Below are positions 35,006-43,755 of a DNA stretch of 64,000 bases, one piece after another. Every line of letters begins with the position of its first letter. The stretch's first letter is position 1. The notes under the pieces were generated by a model that worked only from the letters and a program-made list of their open reading frames with translations, ran no database searches and was not told the DNA's origin. Origin of the DNA: G942493275 sp942493275. GTDB taxonomy: Bacteria; Actinomycetota; Coriobacteriia; Anaerosomatales; PHET01. Location of the stretch: NCBI GenBank assembly GCA_942493275.1, contig OW818687.1, forward strand, positions 2,294,001 to 2,358,000, read 5' to 3'. The position numbers were made by a program, and so were the translations under genes.

Positions 35006-37107
35006 CCGCTGCTCACCCACTCCCATGCCGCGGTGAACGTGCGCTTCACCTGACGAAGCAGCGGACCGTGCCCCGGCGAAGCCAGATGCGGATCTGCTGA
35101 AACGATCGCGACGGCGTCGATCCGCGCGGTCTCAACGAGTTCGAGATCGGCGATGAGATCGGCGATCCGGAGGTCGGGCAGACCGTGCTGCCGATCGCCC
35201 AGGACGCTGCCTTCGCCGCGGAGTGCGAGGTCCTTCTCGGCGAGCTCGAAGCCGTCGGAAGTGGCCACGAGGGTTGACAGGCGCTCCCGGCCCTCGGCGG
35301 ATCGGGGGTCCGCCACAAGCCAGACCTCGCCGGGGAACGCGCCACGTCCAACGCGGCCCCGGAGCTGGTGGAGTTGGGCCAGACCGAAACGGTCGGCGTC
35401 CTCGATGATCATCACGGTCGCGTTTGGAACGTCGACGCCGACCTCGATGACGGTCGTCGAGACGAGGACATCAATCTCGCCGGCGCGAAAGGCCCTCATT
35501 GCCTCGGCCTTCTCGGCGGGGCGCATTCGTCCGGTGAGCAGGCCCACCCGGAGGTCGGGAAAGACCTCGTTCTTGAGCCGCTCGGCCTCCCTGGTCGCAG
35601 CCTTGGCCTGTGCGGTGTTGGATTCGTCCACCAGGGCGCAGACCACGTAGGCCTGCCGACCGTCGCGCACGGCGGCTCTGACGGCCTTGTGGGCCGGTGT
35701 GGCCTGGTGCGGCTTGACCGCTCGCGTGGTGACGGCCTGACGGTCACCGGGACGCATCCGCAAGGTCGAGGTCGCGAGGTCCCCGTAGAGGGTCAGGGCG
35801 AGCGAGCGAGGAATCGGGGTCGCCGTCATGACGAGCAGGTCCACTGCCGCGCCCTTCCCCCGAAGCCCGAGCCGCTGGTTCACGCCGAAGCGATGCTGCT
35901 CGTCGACGATCGCGAGAGTGAGGCGCTTGAACTCGACGTGGGCCTCCAGCAGGGCATGCGTGCCGAACAGCACCGTGATCTCGCCGGATCCGATGCCCGA
36001 GAGTATGTCGCGACGCCTCGCGGCGGGAGTCGAGCCGGTGAGCAGCGCCCAGGAGACGCCTGTCGCATCGAGCAGCGGTCCGACCTTCTCGGCGTACTGC
36101 GTGGCGAGGACCTCCGTGGGAGCCATCATCGCTGCCTGTGTGCCCGAGTCCGCGCATGCCGCGAGCGCGTGAGCCGCCACGATGGTCTTGCCCGTGCCCA
36201 CGTCGCCGAGGAGCAGACGGTTCATCGGGTGCGGCTCGGCCATGTCCGTGAGGATCTCGGCGGTGGAGCGCAGCTGGTCCTCGGTAAGGGTGAACGGAAG
36301 GTGCGAGCGCAGGTTCGCGAGATGGGGGCCGTCCAGCGTGTGGGTCATGCCGGCCTGCTCGCGGGTGAGGGCGTGTCGGCGCATGGCCATGTAGAGCTGC
36401 AGGAGCAGGAGCTCGTCATAGGCAAGGCGCGTCCGCGCAGCGTGCGCGTCACTCATCGACCGCGGGAACTGGATGTCTTTGAGAGCCGACGCCAACGGGA
36501 CGAGGGAGCGTGCGATCCGAATGGCGGCCGGAAGGTGATCCGGGACGTCGGAATAGTCGTCGACAGCCGCGCTGACAAGGCGGCGCAGCCAGTTGGTGGT
36601 CAGACCGTCAGTGGTGCGATGAACCGGAACGATGCGGCCGGCCGAGCCGTCCTCGTCGCCCTCGTGGAGCTTTTCGACGAACGGATTCTTGATCTGCCTG
36701 AGCCCGTAATCCATCTCGACCTTGCCCGCGAACGCGACCCGCTCCCCCTCCTGAAATCGCGTCTGGACCCATGGCTGGTTGAACCACACGCCGATGAGTA
36801 CGCCGGTTCCGTCAACGATAGCGACCTCGGTGATGGTCAGTCTCGGCTTGGGCTTCTTGACCTTGACCTCGTGCACCCGCCCCACGACCGTCGCCTCGGT
36901 GCCCGCCTTGACGTCGCGAAGGGCCGCGACTGCTGTCAGGTCCAGGTAGCGAAACGGATAGTGGCGCACCAGGTCACCCACAGTGATCACGCCAAGCTTT
37001 CCGAGAAGTTCCGCGCGAGCGGAATCGACGAATCGAGCCTCCCGCACAGGGAGGTCGTGGGCGGCCAGGCGAGCGACCCGGTCGGGTGCCGAGGCGGGGG
37101 TGCTCAC
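35002..37107 (-). CDS. recG: ATP-dependent DNA helicase RecG
   Basis: RecG remodels stalled replication forks and Holliday junctions. The 701-residue protein has the N-terminal wedge/OB domain (VGRVHEVKVKKPKPRLTITEV), Walker A LLGDVGTGKTIVAAHALAA, the DEQH box (IVDEQHRFGV), TATPIPRSLALT and the C-terminal helicase motifs ending with QLHQLRGRVGRG. The frame runs on upstream; GTG at 37107, seven bases after the degV stop, is a reasonable start but its Shine-Dalgarno is weak. Confidence 0.95.
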   Translation of the reverse strand: MSTPASAPDRVARLAAHDLPVREARFVDSARAELLGKLGVITVGDLVRHYPFRYLDLTAVAALRDVKAGTEATVVGRVHEVKVKKPKPRLTITEVAIVDGTGVLIGVWFNQPWVQTRFQEGERVAFAGKVEMDYGLRQIKNPFVEKLHEGDEDGSAGRIVPVHRTTDGLTTNWLRRLVSAAVDDYSDVPDHLPAAIRIARSLVPLASALKDIQFPRSMSDAHAARTRLAYDELLLLQLYMAMRRHALTREQAGMTHTLDGPHLANLRSHLPFTLTEDQLRSTAEILTDMAEPHPMNRLLLGDVGTGKTIVAAHALAACADSGTQAAMMAPTEVLATQYAEKVGPLLDATGVSWALLTGSTPAARRRDILSGIGSGEITVLFGTHALLEAHVEFKRLTLAIVDEQHRFGVNQRLGLRGKGAAVDLLVMTATPIPRSLALTLYGDLATSTLRMRPGDRQAVTTRAVKPHQATPAHKAVRAAVRDGRQAYVVCALVDESNTAQAKAATREAERLKNEVFPDLRVGLLTGRMRPAEKAEAMRAFRAGEIDVLVSTTVIEVGVDVPNATVMIIEDADRFGLAQLHQLRGRVGRGAFPGEVWLVADPRSAEGRERLSTLVATSDGFELAEKDLALRGEGSVLGDRQHGLPDLRIADLIADLELVETARIDAVAIVSADPHLASPGHGPLLRQVKRTFTAAWEWVSSG

Positions 37108-37114
37108 AACGCGG

Positions 37115-37969
37115 CTAGCCGATCGGGTAGTAGGCGCAACCGACAGCGTTGGGGCCGGCGTAGACGCCGACCACGGAGCCCACCAGTCCGGAGTACGCGA
37201 ACTCGTAGTCGGCGCCGGCGGCATCGAGTTCGGCTCGCAGCGCCTCGGCGCCAGCCTCCCCGCAGCCGTGGAGAAGGCTGAGGCGGCATCGTCCGAGGAC
37301 CTTGGTGTCCTCGGCGACGTGGGCCGCGAGCTCAGCGATCGCCTTCTTGCGCCCCTTGACCTTCTTGAACGGCTCGATGATGCCGTCCGAGTTGATCATG
37401 AGCACCGGCTTGATGTTCAGGAGCGAAGCGGCGAGTCCGGCGGCCTTGCCGGCGCGCCCGCCCTTGACGAGGTAGTCCAGGGTGTCGAGAACGAAGTAGA
37501 GCCGCGTGTTCTCGGCGATGTGCTGAGCGATGGCTGCGACTTCGTCGCCGGACTTGCCCTGATCGCGCGCTTCCGCGGCTGCCAGCACGACAGCGGCAAG
37601 ACCGTGGGTGACGGTCTTGGAGTCCACCACGTGCACGGGAACCGGAGACTTCACCGCCGCCATGTTCGCCGACTCGATGGTGCCGGAAAGTCGCGTCGAC
37701 AGATGGATCGACACGATGGACTCGCAGCCCTCAGCAGCGAGCTTCTCGTAGATCGCGATGAAGTCGGCAGGCGTAGGCTGCGAGGTCTTTGGCAGCTGGG
37801 GCGCGGCGGCGAGCTTCTCGTAGAAGACCTCTGGTTCGATCTCGTACCAGTCGCGAAAGGACTCATCGCCGAAGAGCACCTTCAGGGGCGCCATCTCGAT
37901 GTTCCTGTCACGCAGTTCGCTGGGATGGAGGTCACACGTGCTGTCAGTGACGATTCCGACACGGGCCAT
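37115..37969 (-). CDS. DegV family fatty-acid-binding protein (FakB-like)
   Basis: DegV/FakB proteins bind a fatty acid and present it to the kinase FakA, giving acyl-phosphate for PlsX/PlsY. The 284-residue protein has GIVTDSTCDLHPSELRDRNIEMAPL and HLSTRLSGTIESANMAA, the fatty-acid head-group contacts of the family, and DTLDYLVKGGRAGKAAG. It follows the FakA-type gene by nine bases, which strongly supports the FakAB pairing. Chain-length preference cannot be judged. Confidence 0.9.
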   Translation of the reverse strand: MARVGIVTDSTCDLHPSELRDRNIEMAPLKVLFGDESFRDWYEIEPEVFYEKLAAAPQLPKTSQPTPADFIAIYEKLAAEGCESIVSIHLSTRLSGTIESANMAAVKSPVPVHVVDSKTVTHGLAAVVLAAAEARDQGKSGDEVAAIAQHIAENTRLYFVLDTLDYLVKGGRAGKAAGLAASLLNIKPVLMINSDGIIEPFKKVKGRKKAIAELAAHVAEDTKVLGRCRLSLLHGCGEAGAEALRAELDAAGADYEFAYSGLVGSVVGVYAGPNAVGCAYYPIG

Positions 37970-37978
37970 GAAGGTCTC

Positions 37979-39589
37979 CTACTCAGCGGACATGATGACG
38001 GGGTACAGGGGCTGGTCGCCCCGGTGCGACTCGATGTCGACATCCGGGTGGTCCTCAGCAATGACCTCGGCCAGCGCAGCGAGTTCATCGTCGTCCAGCT
38101 CCAGGCCGGCGAAGAGCGTGAGCGTCTCCACGCCGCGGGAGATCAGCGTCGTGGCGAGCTGACGCGCCACCTCGGTGACCGACTCACCCACGACCTCGAT
38201 GTCCTCATCGTCGACGATGCCGATGATCTGGCCTGAGGTGATGCGGCCGGCCTTTGAGCTCGCGTCCTTCACTGCGGTAGTGACTTCACCCGTGTGAACC
38301 GCTGCGGCCATGTCGGTCATCTCGGGGACCAGGCTGTCGAGGTCCGTGTGCCCGTCGTAGGCGAGCAGCGCCGAGAAGGCCTGCGGAATCGAGCGCGTGG
38401 GGATCACGGCGACAGGTCGAGTCGCCACTCCGGCTGCGGCTCCGGCGGCCATTACGATGTTCTTGTTGTTGGGGAGAACCACGACGGCGTCGGCGTTGAC
38501 GCGGTCGATGGCGGCAAGCAGGTCCTGCGTCGACGGGTTCATGGTCTGCCCGCCGCCGACGATCTCGTCGACCCCAAGAGACCGGAGGATCTGTGAGAGG
38601 CCGTCGCCTGAGGACACCGCCACAAAGCCGATGGGCTTTCGAGGACCGGCTTCCTGCTGTTCGGCGACCAGGGCGGCATCGCGCTCGGCCATCTGGCGGC
38701 GCATGTTGTTGATGTGAACCTGCGCGACCTCGCCGAGTGCGGTGACGTGGGCGAGGACCGAGCCGGGGTCATCGGTATGGACGTGGATCTTGTACTCCCC
38801 GCCTTCACCGACGACGAGCTCGCTACCGCCCGCCTCGGAGATGTAGTCCTCGAGCGCATCCCGGTCGATGTCGTTCCCGAAGAGCAGGAACTCCGTGCAG
38901 TAGAGGTACTCGTCGTCATCCCAGTCGTCAGCGGGCGCCACGGTCAGCAACGGAGCTGCCGCCGAAGACACGTCCGCGATGACGACCTCCTGGCCGAGCG
39001 CGGCGGCGGTGAAGCCCTCGATGAGGATCGCGAGTCCGAATCCGCCGGCGTCGACAACGCCGTTCTCCTTCAGCACCGGCAGAAGCTCGGGGGTCCGCTT
39101 GACGGACTCGAAAGCCGCAGCTGCGATGCGCGCCAGTGCCGCATCCGGGGTATCGCCGTCGTCGGCGGCCGCGCGGCCCTCCTCGGCCGTCTCCTTGATG
39201 ACGGTGAGCATCGTGCCTTCGACCGGCTTGCGTACGGCCTGGTATGACACGGTCACCGCGCGCTCAAGTGCGCTGGCCAGCAACTCGGTATCGATGGTCT
39301 CGGCGCCCGTGACTCCTTCGCAGAGGCCTCGTAGCACCTGCGAGAGGATGACGCCGGAGTTGCCGCGAGCCCCCATGAGCGAGCCGTGAATGACCGCGTG
39401 GCAGACGTCGTCGAGATTGTGGTCGGCCGGAAGCTTGTCCACCTCGGCGACGACGGATGACATCGTGAGAGACATGTTGGTACCCGTGTCGCCATCAGGA
39501 ACCGGAAACACGTTGAGGCGATTGACCTCCTCGGATCGCTCTTTGAGCGCGTGGGCCGCAGAGGTGATCAGGTCGCGATAGGTGATCAT
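37979..39589 (-). CDS. DAK2-domain fatty acid kinase, FakA type
   Basis: A 536-residue protein with an N-terminal DAK2 kinase domain (NVFPVPDGDTGTNMSLTM, residues 26-42, holds the metal/ATP aspartates; SQVLRGLCEG follows), a middle region with YCTEFLLFG and HVHTDDPGSV, and a C-terminal DegV-like domain. In FakA the Cys and the two His of the middle region are reported as zinc ligands, and they are kept here. FakA phosphorylates FakB-bound fatty acid. It lies between an Asp23 gene and the DegV gene, the usual Gram-positive order. Confidence 0.9.
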   Translation of the reverse strand: MITYRDLITSAAHALKERSEEVNRLNVFPVPDGDTGTNMSLTMSSVVAEVDKLPADHNLDDVCHAVIHGSLMGARGNSGVILSQVLRGLCEGVTGAETIDTELLASALERAVTVSYQAVRKPVEGTMLTVIKETAEEGRAAADDGDTPDAALARIAAAAFESVKRTPELLPVLKENGVVDAGGFGLAILIEGFTAAALGQEVVIADVSSAAAPLLTVAPADDWDDDEYLYCTEFLLFGNDIDRDALEDYISEAGGSELVVGEGGEYKIHVHTDDPGSVLAHVTALGEVAQVHINNMRRQMAERDAALVAEQQEAGPRKPIGFVAVSSGDGLSQILRSLGVDEIVGGGQTMNPSTQDLLAAIDRVNADAVVVLPNNKNIVMAAGAAAGVATRPVAVIPTRSIPQAFSALLAYDGHTDLDSLVPEMTDMAAAVHTGEVTTAVKDASSKAGRITSGQIIGIVDDEDIEVVGESVTEVARQLATTLISRGVETLTLFAGLELDDDELAALAEVIAEDHPDVDIESHRGDQPLYPVIMSAE

Positions 39590-39601
39590 CGTGCTCCCGT
39601 C

Positions 39602-39955
39602 TTACTTCTCGGTGCGCACTTTGACACCCATGACATGAATGTCGACGCGCGCGACCGCGACGTCGGCCATGGTCGTCAGCGTGTAGCGCACGCGATTCGC
39701 CAGGTTGTGTGAGACTTCGGTCAGGTTGGTTCCGTGCTCGATGATGACGTAGAGGTCGAGTTCTACGCCCTCTTCGACCGTGCAGACCTTGACGCCCTTG
39801 CGGAGCTTCTGGCGCGGAAGGAGCTGGGCGACACCGTCTGCGACGGTGGGCGACGTCATTCCGACGACCCCATAGCTTTCGAGGGCCGCATACCCGGCCA
39901 GGTCGGCGAGCACATCGTTGGCGATATGGACCGTCCCGGCGGTAGGCTCAGTCAT
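39602..39955 (-). CDS. Asp23/Gls24 family envelope protein
   Basis: A 117-residue Asp23-family protein (VHIANDVLADLAGYAALESYGVVGM ... GVELDLYVIIEHGTNLTEVSHNLANRVRYTL), a small cytosolic protein associated with the cell envelope and stress response in Gram-positive bacteria. ATG at 39955 follows GGAG and starts two bases after the DUF1858 stop. It precedes fakA, where this family is typically found. Biochemical function is not established. Confidence 0.88.
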   Translation of the reverse strand: MTEPTAGTVHIANDVLADLAGYAALESYGVVGMTSPTVADGVAQLLPRQKLRKGVKVCTVEEGVELDLYVIIEHGTNLTEVSHNLANRVRYTLTTMADVAVARVDIHVMGVKVRTEK

Positions 39956-39957
39956 TG

Positions 39958-40179
39958 TCACTCCTCATCCCGGACCGGTGTCAGGCCACCGGATGCCGAT
40001 TCGAGATCATTCATAAGCAGTGCGAGGTCGACGTCGTGCGTGGTCGCGGCGGTCGAGACCGTCTCCATACCGGATGCAAGACACGAGGCACATCCGAGGC
40101 CGTGACGTTCGAAAACCGTCGCCGCGTCAGGTGCGGCTGCCAGAACGTCGCCGATGAGCATGTCGGGCGTGAACCGCAT
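39958..40179 (-). CDS. DUF1858-domain small protein
   Basis: A 73-residue protein that begins MRFTPDMLIGDVLAAAPDAATVFERHGLGCASCLASG, the DUF1858 pattern with a conserved GxxCxxC. Such proteins are seen mostly in anaerobes, sometimes joined to redox or hybrid-cluster proteins; a redox or metal role is inference. ATG at 40179 has GGAGGG seven bases upstream. It is divergent from rpmB and heads the Asp23-fakA-degV-recG run. Confidence 0.82.
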   Translation of the reverse strand: MRFTPDMLIGDVLAAAPDAATVFERHGLGCASCLASGMETVSTAATTHDVDLALLMNDLESASGGLTPVRDEE

Positions 40180-40214
40180 GCCGCCCTCCCTCTCGCGCAG
40201 GCCGATAGTACTTG

Positions 40215-40220
40215 AGTATA
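40215..40220 (-). promoter_or_regulatory. -10 box for the DUF1858-Asp23-fakA genes
   Basis: TATACT on the minus strand lies 36 bases before the DUF1858 start. A clear -35 box at the right spacing was not found, so this is a tentative site. Confidence 0.4.
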
Positions 40221-40266
40221 TCCGATGGCACATCAGGAGAAGCCGCAGTTCGCTCGGCAAAACCGC

Positions 40267-40296
40267 TTGCTGTGGGTAGAAAGCCTGTGTTAGCAT
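40267..40296 (+). promoter_or_regulatory. Promoter for rpmB
   Basis: TTGCTG (40267-40272), an 18-base spacer and TAGCAT (40291-40296) lie 63 bases before the rpmB start. Confidence 0.5.
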
Positions 40297-40358
40297 CTCA
40301 AGGCTTTGTGTAGACACCTCGCGGCTGATGCAGGCCGCTCGATCAACGAGGAGCAACG

Positions 40359-40547
40359 ATGTCGAAGGTCTGCGTCGTATGCGGCAAGAGCCCGGCTGCG
40401 GGTCGTAACGTCAGCCACTCGCACCGCGTCACCAACCGGATGTTCCGCCCGAACATTCAGAAGGTCACCGCCGTGGTCAACGGTCACGTCAAGCGCGTGA
40501 ACGTGTGCACCAAGTGCATGAAGGCCGGCAAGGTCGTTCGCGCGTAA
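40359..40547 (+). CDS. rpmB: 50S ribosomal protein L28 (zinc-binding form)
   Basis: A 62-residue L28 with SKVCVVCGKSPAAGRNVSHSH and a second cysteine pair in NVCTKCMKAGKV, so the four cysteines form the zinc-binding version. In Gram-positive bacteria rpmB is often divergent from Asp23-fakA, and that arrangement is kept here. A hairpin terminator follows. Confidence 0.96.
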   Translation: MSKVCVVCGKSPAAGRNVSHSHRVTNRMFRPNIQKVTAVVNGHVKRVNVCTKCMKAGKVVRA

Positions 40548-40575
40548 CGCCTCGGCACTTTTGATTCGCACCAAC

Positions 40576-40601
40576 CGACAGCCGCCTTCGGGCGGCTGTC
40601 G
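40576..40601. terminator. Hairpin with UUCG loop between rpmB and the HD-GYP gene
   Basis: An 11-bp perfect stem (cgacagccgcc / ggcggctgtcg) closed by TTCG lies between the two convergent genes. U tracts are poor on both sides. It may serve both transcripts. Confidence 0.6.
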
Positions 40602-40605
40602 TGCG

Positions 40606-42261
40606 TTACGGGGTCTGCCGGGTGGATAGCGCCTCGAGTGTGCCGTCGGTCGCCAGCTCTCTGAGGGCGCCGACGACCCGTGGGTCGAACTGGCTGCCGG
40701 AGCGGCTCTCGATCTCGCTCAGTGCAGCCTGCGGTGTGAGGGCGCTTCGGTACGGGCGCTGCGACAGCATCGCCACGTACGCGTCGGCGACACTGAGGAC
40801 CCGGGCGCCGAGCGGAATGGCCGCACCGGACAGACCGGAGGCGTATCCGTTCCCGTCGAAGTGCTCGTGGTGGTGGAATACGATCGGCACGGCGTCACGC
40901 AGGGCAGGTGCCTCGGACAAGATATCTCGCGCAATGCGCGGATGCGCCTTGATGAGTCCCCACTCAACCGTTGAGAGCGGCTCTGCGGGCGTCGCGGGTG
41001 TCACCGCAGACATCCCGACGTCGTGGAGGAGTGCCGCGGCTCTGAGCGCCCCGAGATCGTGCGACCGCATGCCCAACGCACGGCCGAGGGCCATGGCGAC
41101 GTCGTGCACGTGTTCGGACGCGCCCCGCGAGTAGGGATCCTTGGTCTCCAGCGCGACCGCGAGCGCCCTGAGCGTCGCGTAGTGCGCGTCAGCCTGCTCG
41201 TGGGTGGCGCGCGCGTTTCTCATCGCGACCGCGCCGATCCGGCCGAGCGAACCCAGCGCGCCGAGCAGCGCCTCGGCGTCGCGCGGTTGATGCACCTTCG
41301 ATCCGACGTTGATGACTCCGACGACGCCGTCTTCATCGGCGAGCGGGACGGCCATGGCCGAAGTCACGCCGTGCCGCCTCCCCTGCTCGCGGCCTTCAAG
41401 GTCCTCGACGACCATCGGACTGGCCGAGGAGTACACCCACCCGGCAATTCCCTCACCCGGCGCGAGACGGGTGTCTCGGATGACGTCTGCGGGGAGACCT
41501 TGGGCACACACGATGCGCAGGACGCCCTCGGCTTCGTCGAAGACCATGATGCTGCCGGTGTCTGCGTGCGCGAGTTCAACGACGCTGGCCAAGAGCTGCT
41601 CGGCAACCTCGCGTGGGTCGACGAGCCGAAAGAGCGCGGATGCAGTCTGAACGAGCGCTTCCGCTGTCTCGGCCCGGTGCGTCTCCACGAGAATCTGAAG
41701 GGCCTGCGACAGCGCCGGCGTCCATCGATCCACGACCTCGGTGAGGCCCGCCCGCTTGGATTCGTCGGTCACGTCGATTCCGAGAACCCCTCGGCAGCCG
41801 TGACACCGGATGGGCGCGACGAGGCGCCAGACCGTCTCACTTTGGGCGGTGCGGACGTGCTGCACCGGCGCGAACAGCACCTCATCACCATCGAGAGCAT
41901 CCGCCATGATCGAGCCGGACCGAGGCACGGGCGTGGCAATCGGGCGACGAGTGCCCGCAGCCGCGACCGGTCTCAGGGTGGCGGTGAGCTCGTCGTCGAG
42001 CCACAGGTGGACCGCCACGCACCCCGGCGAGCACTCCTCCAAGACACTCTCGATGAGGACTTTCGGAGAGCTCGGCGAATCGAGACTCGGGGATACCGGC
42101 GCGGGTTGCTCGGCGGTGGATCTGAGTGCCGATGCGCCAGCGGCCAGAAGGCAGACGATGCCCAGCACGACGAACACTGATGAGGACGCAAAGACGCCGG
42201 CCATGCCGAGCACGGCGCCGGCGATCATCACTCCCAGGCTCAGACGATTTCGATCACGCAC
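40606..42261 (-). CDS. GAF and HD-GYP domain protein, membrane-anchored
   Basis: A 551-residue protein. Two N-terminal hydrophobic helices (residues about 9-47) are followed by GAF-like sensory regions (VAEQLLASVVELAHADTGSIMVFDEAEGVLRIV ... VPLADEDGVVGVINVGS) and a C-terminal HD-GYP phosphodiesterase domain. HD-GYP proteins break down cyclic di-GMP. The metal-binding pattern is largely present: HD in LLHDVG, AHPRIARDIL, HHHEHFDGNGY and VADAY. Two usual residues differ: HDxGK reads HDVGM and GYP reads GYA, so activity is uncertain. It begins 42 bases after thiamine pyrophosphokinase and could be on that transcript. Confidence 0.87.
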   Translation of the reverse strand: MRDRNRLSLGVMIAGAVLGMAGVFASSSVFVVLGIVCLLAAGASALRSTAEQPAPVSPSLDSPSSPKVLIESVLEECSPGCVAVHLWLDDELTATLRPVAAAGTRRPIATPVPRSGSIMADALDGDEVLFAPVQHVRTAQSETVWRLVAPIRCHGCRGVLGIDVTDESKRAGLTEVVDRWTPALSQALQILVETHRAETAEALVQTASALFRLVDPREVAEQLLASVVELAHADTGSIMVFDEAEGVLRIVCAQGLPADVIRDTRLAPGEGIAGWVYSSASPMVVEDLEGREQGRRHGVTSAMAVPLADEDGVVGVINVGSKVHQPRDAEALLGALGSLGRIGAVAMRNARATHEQADAHYATLRALAVALETKDPYSRGASEHVHDVAMALGRALGMRSHDLGALRAAALLHDVGMSAVTPATPAEPLSTVEWGLIKAHPRIARDILSEAPALRDAVPIVFHHHEHFDGNGYASGLSGAAIPLGARVLSVADAYVAMLSQRPYRSALTPQAALSEIESRSGSQFDPRVVGALRELATDGTLEALSTRQTP

Positions 42262-42303
42262 GTGATACCTCCCCGCGACAGTATAAGCGCATGTCGCAAG
42301 CGT

Positions 42304-42948
42304 TCAGGAAGACGGTATCAGTACGAGTGCCACCCCTTGATGCACCGACACGGTCGCCGAGACTCCCGCAACCGTGTTGCTGACTCCCCTGTCATCCAGC
42401 GGACGCAAGGTGGCATGGTCCAACTCCCATTCGGAGCCTTTCACGGAGACGACGGCCTCACCGATGGGTGCGATCACCGAGAACGTGCGCGACTCGCCCG
42501 CGACGGAGTACGACTCCCGTGCCCCGGCGGCGATCACCGCCGCCCGGTAGTCGGACTCCAGCAGCAGCGGACGCAGGTGCGCGTGTCGGCAGACGGAACC
42601 GACAACCGCGAGGAAGTGGTCGGGCCGGCCGCCCGATGCGCCGGTGACCCAGACCTCGTCCGGAAGAACCTCGGCCACCGCGTCGAGCGCAAGCTCCAGA
42701 TCGGTCCGGTCCTTGTGGGCCGGATGTATCTCGGATCGGACTCCCTTGCTGAGCAGCCATGCGGCGGTCTCTGCCGAGATGGAGTCCGAATCGCCGACGA
42801 GGAGGTCCGGAGTCACTCCGGCGCGCATCAGGGTGTCAGCTCCGGAGTCCACGGCCACAACGAAGAACGCCCCACCGACGAGCCGGGTTACCAGCTCGTC
42901 GGTGGGCGCCTCGGGACTACCGCAGACTATGAGCGCGGCTCGGGTCAC
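42304..42948 (-). CDS. thiN: Thiamine pyrophosphokinase
   Basis: Transfers pyrophosphate from ATP to thiamine, giving the cofactor TPP. The 214-residue protein has VVAVDSGADTLMRAGVTPDLLVGDSDSIS, the metal-binding KDRTDLELAL and GASGGRPDHFLA, plus a C-terminal thiamine-binding domain. GTG at 42948 overlaps the thiT stop by 4 bp (GTGA). Together with ThiT and the TPP riboswitch it forms a thiamine salvage unit. Confidence 0.93.
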   Translation of the reverse strand: MTRAALIVCGSPEAPTDELVTRLVGGAFFVVAVDSGADTLMRAGVTPDLLVGDSDSISAETAAWLLSKGVRSEIHPAHKDRTDLELALDAVAEVLPDEVWVTGASGGRPDHFLAVVGSVCRHAHLRPLLLESDYRAAVIAAGARESYSVAGESRTFSVIAPIGEAVVSVKGSEWELDHATLRPLDDRGVSNTVAGVSATVSVHQGVALVLIPSS

Positions 42949-43538
42949 GAGTGCGTCGGCACAACCGGAGCGGGGACGCGGGACCACAGTGCGGGGACCA
43001 GGACCGCGGCCGCAGCGGCAGTGGCCACCAGCGATGGGGCGAGATAGGACGCGTTGTAGACCATCGAGTACAGGAGCACGGGCTGCCCTGCCGGTGCATT
43101 CGCCGAGAAGAACACCAGGCCGGAGATCGTGGCGAAGGCGAAGCGCCCGAGAACTCCCACCGTGCACCACGCGACGGTCGATGCGCTCAGGGCCAGCGTG
43201 CGGCCCGCATCGTGCAGGCGAGTGGTCATAGCCGCGCCGAGTCCCGCAAGACCGCAGGCGCCGAACGCGAGCGGGTAGTCCAGGAGTACCTGGATGGGAT
43301 GGACCGCGTAGAACTCCTGGGGCAGCGCCATGTCCGCCACACCGCACAGGACTCCCGTGAGGATGCCCACTTTAAGGCCGCGGCGCAGAGCCAGGATGAG
43401 AATGGGCAGCATCGCCAGCGAGACGCTGCCTCCGGCGATGTTGATGGGTAGGACCCATCTGAACATCAGCTGGAACGTCACGAACAGTGCGATCGCAAGT
43501 CCCACTTCAGCGATCAGGTTGGTACGGGTGGTGCGCAT
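42945..43538 (-). CDS. thiT: ECF-type thiamine transporter, S component
   Basis: ThiT is the substrate-binding membrane component of an energy-coupling factor transporter for thiamine. The 197-residue protein is a chain of about six hydrophobic helices with ThiT-like segments (VLPINIAGGSVSLAMLPILI, IQVLLDYPLAFGACGLAG). ATG at 43538 has GAGG four bases upstream and starts just before the first helix. The energising EcfA/T components are not in the window, as expected for a shared-module system. A TPP riboswitch precedes it. Confidence 0.9.
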   Translation of the reverse strand: MRTTRTNLIAEVGLAIALFVTFQLMFRWVLPINIAGGSVSLAMLPILILALRRGLKVGILTGVLCGVADMALPQEFYAVHPIQVLLDYPLAFGACGLAGLGAAMTTRLHDAGRTLALSASTVAWCTVGVLGRFAFATISGLVFFSANAPAGQPVLLYSMVYNASYLAPSLVATAAAAAVLVPALWSRVPAPVVPTHS

Positions 43539-43611
43539 GGTTCCTCGCTTCCCGAGCACGTTGCTCGATCGGGTGCGGGGATGCGCGAGGGCGAGATGTG
43601 CCTCATAGGCA

Positions 43612-43702
43612 CTTCCGTTTTGCTGGCTCCGCATTATCGGAGCCGTCATCTCGGTCGCGGTCGAACCGCCTCTCAGCCGCCTTCGCAGCTCCCGACACGG
43701 GG
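43612..43702 (-). promoter_or_regulatory. TPP riboswitch (THI element) for thiT-thiN
   Basis: The minus strand holds the two hallmark pieces of the TPP aptamer: GCGGCTGAGAG (CTGAGA at 43671-43676) and, after a paired spacer, CCGATAATGCGG (ATAATG within 43631-43638) flanked by the GGCTCC/GGAGCC stem. Outer bases CCGT (43697-43700) can pair with ACGG (43615-43618) as P1. It lies 75-165 bases upstream of thiT. Further hairpins (a GTGCCT/AGGCAC stem at 43599-43613 and GAGCA/TGCTC near 43553-43566) could be the expression platform. Confidence 0.9.
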
Positions 43703-43755
43703 TGTGTACCCAGGGATGTTGCCACATCACACAGGGGCGCACAAGGCGGTCGCAC

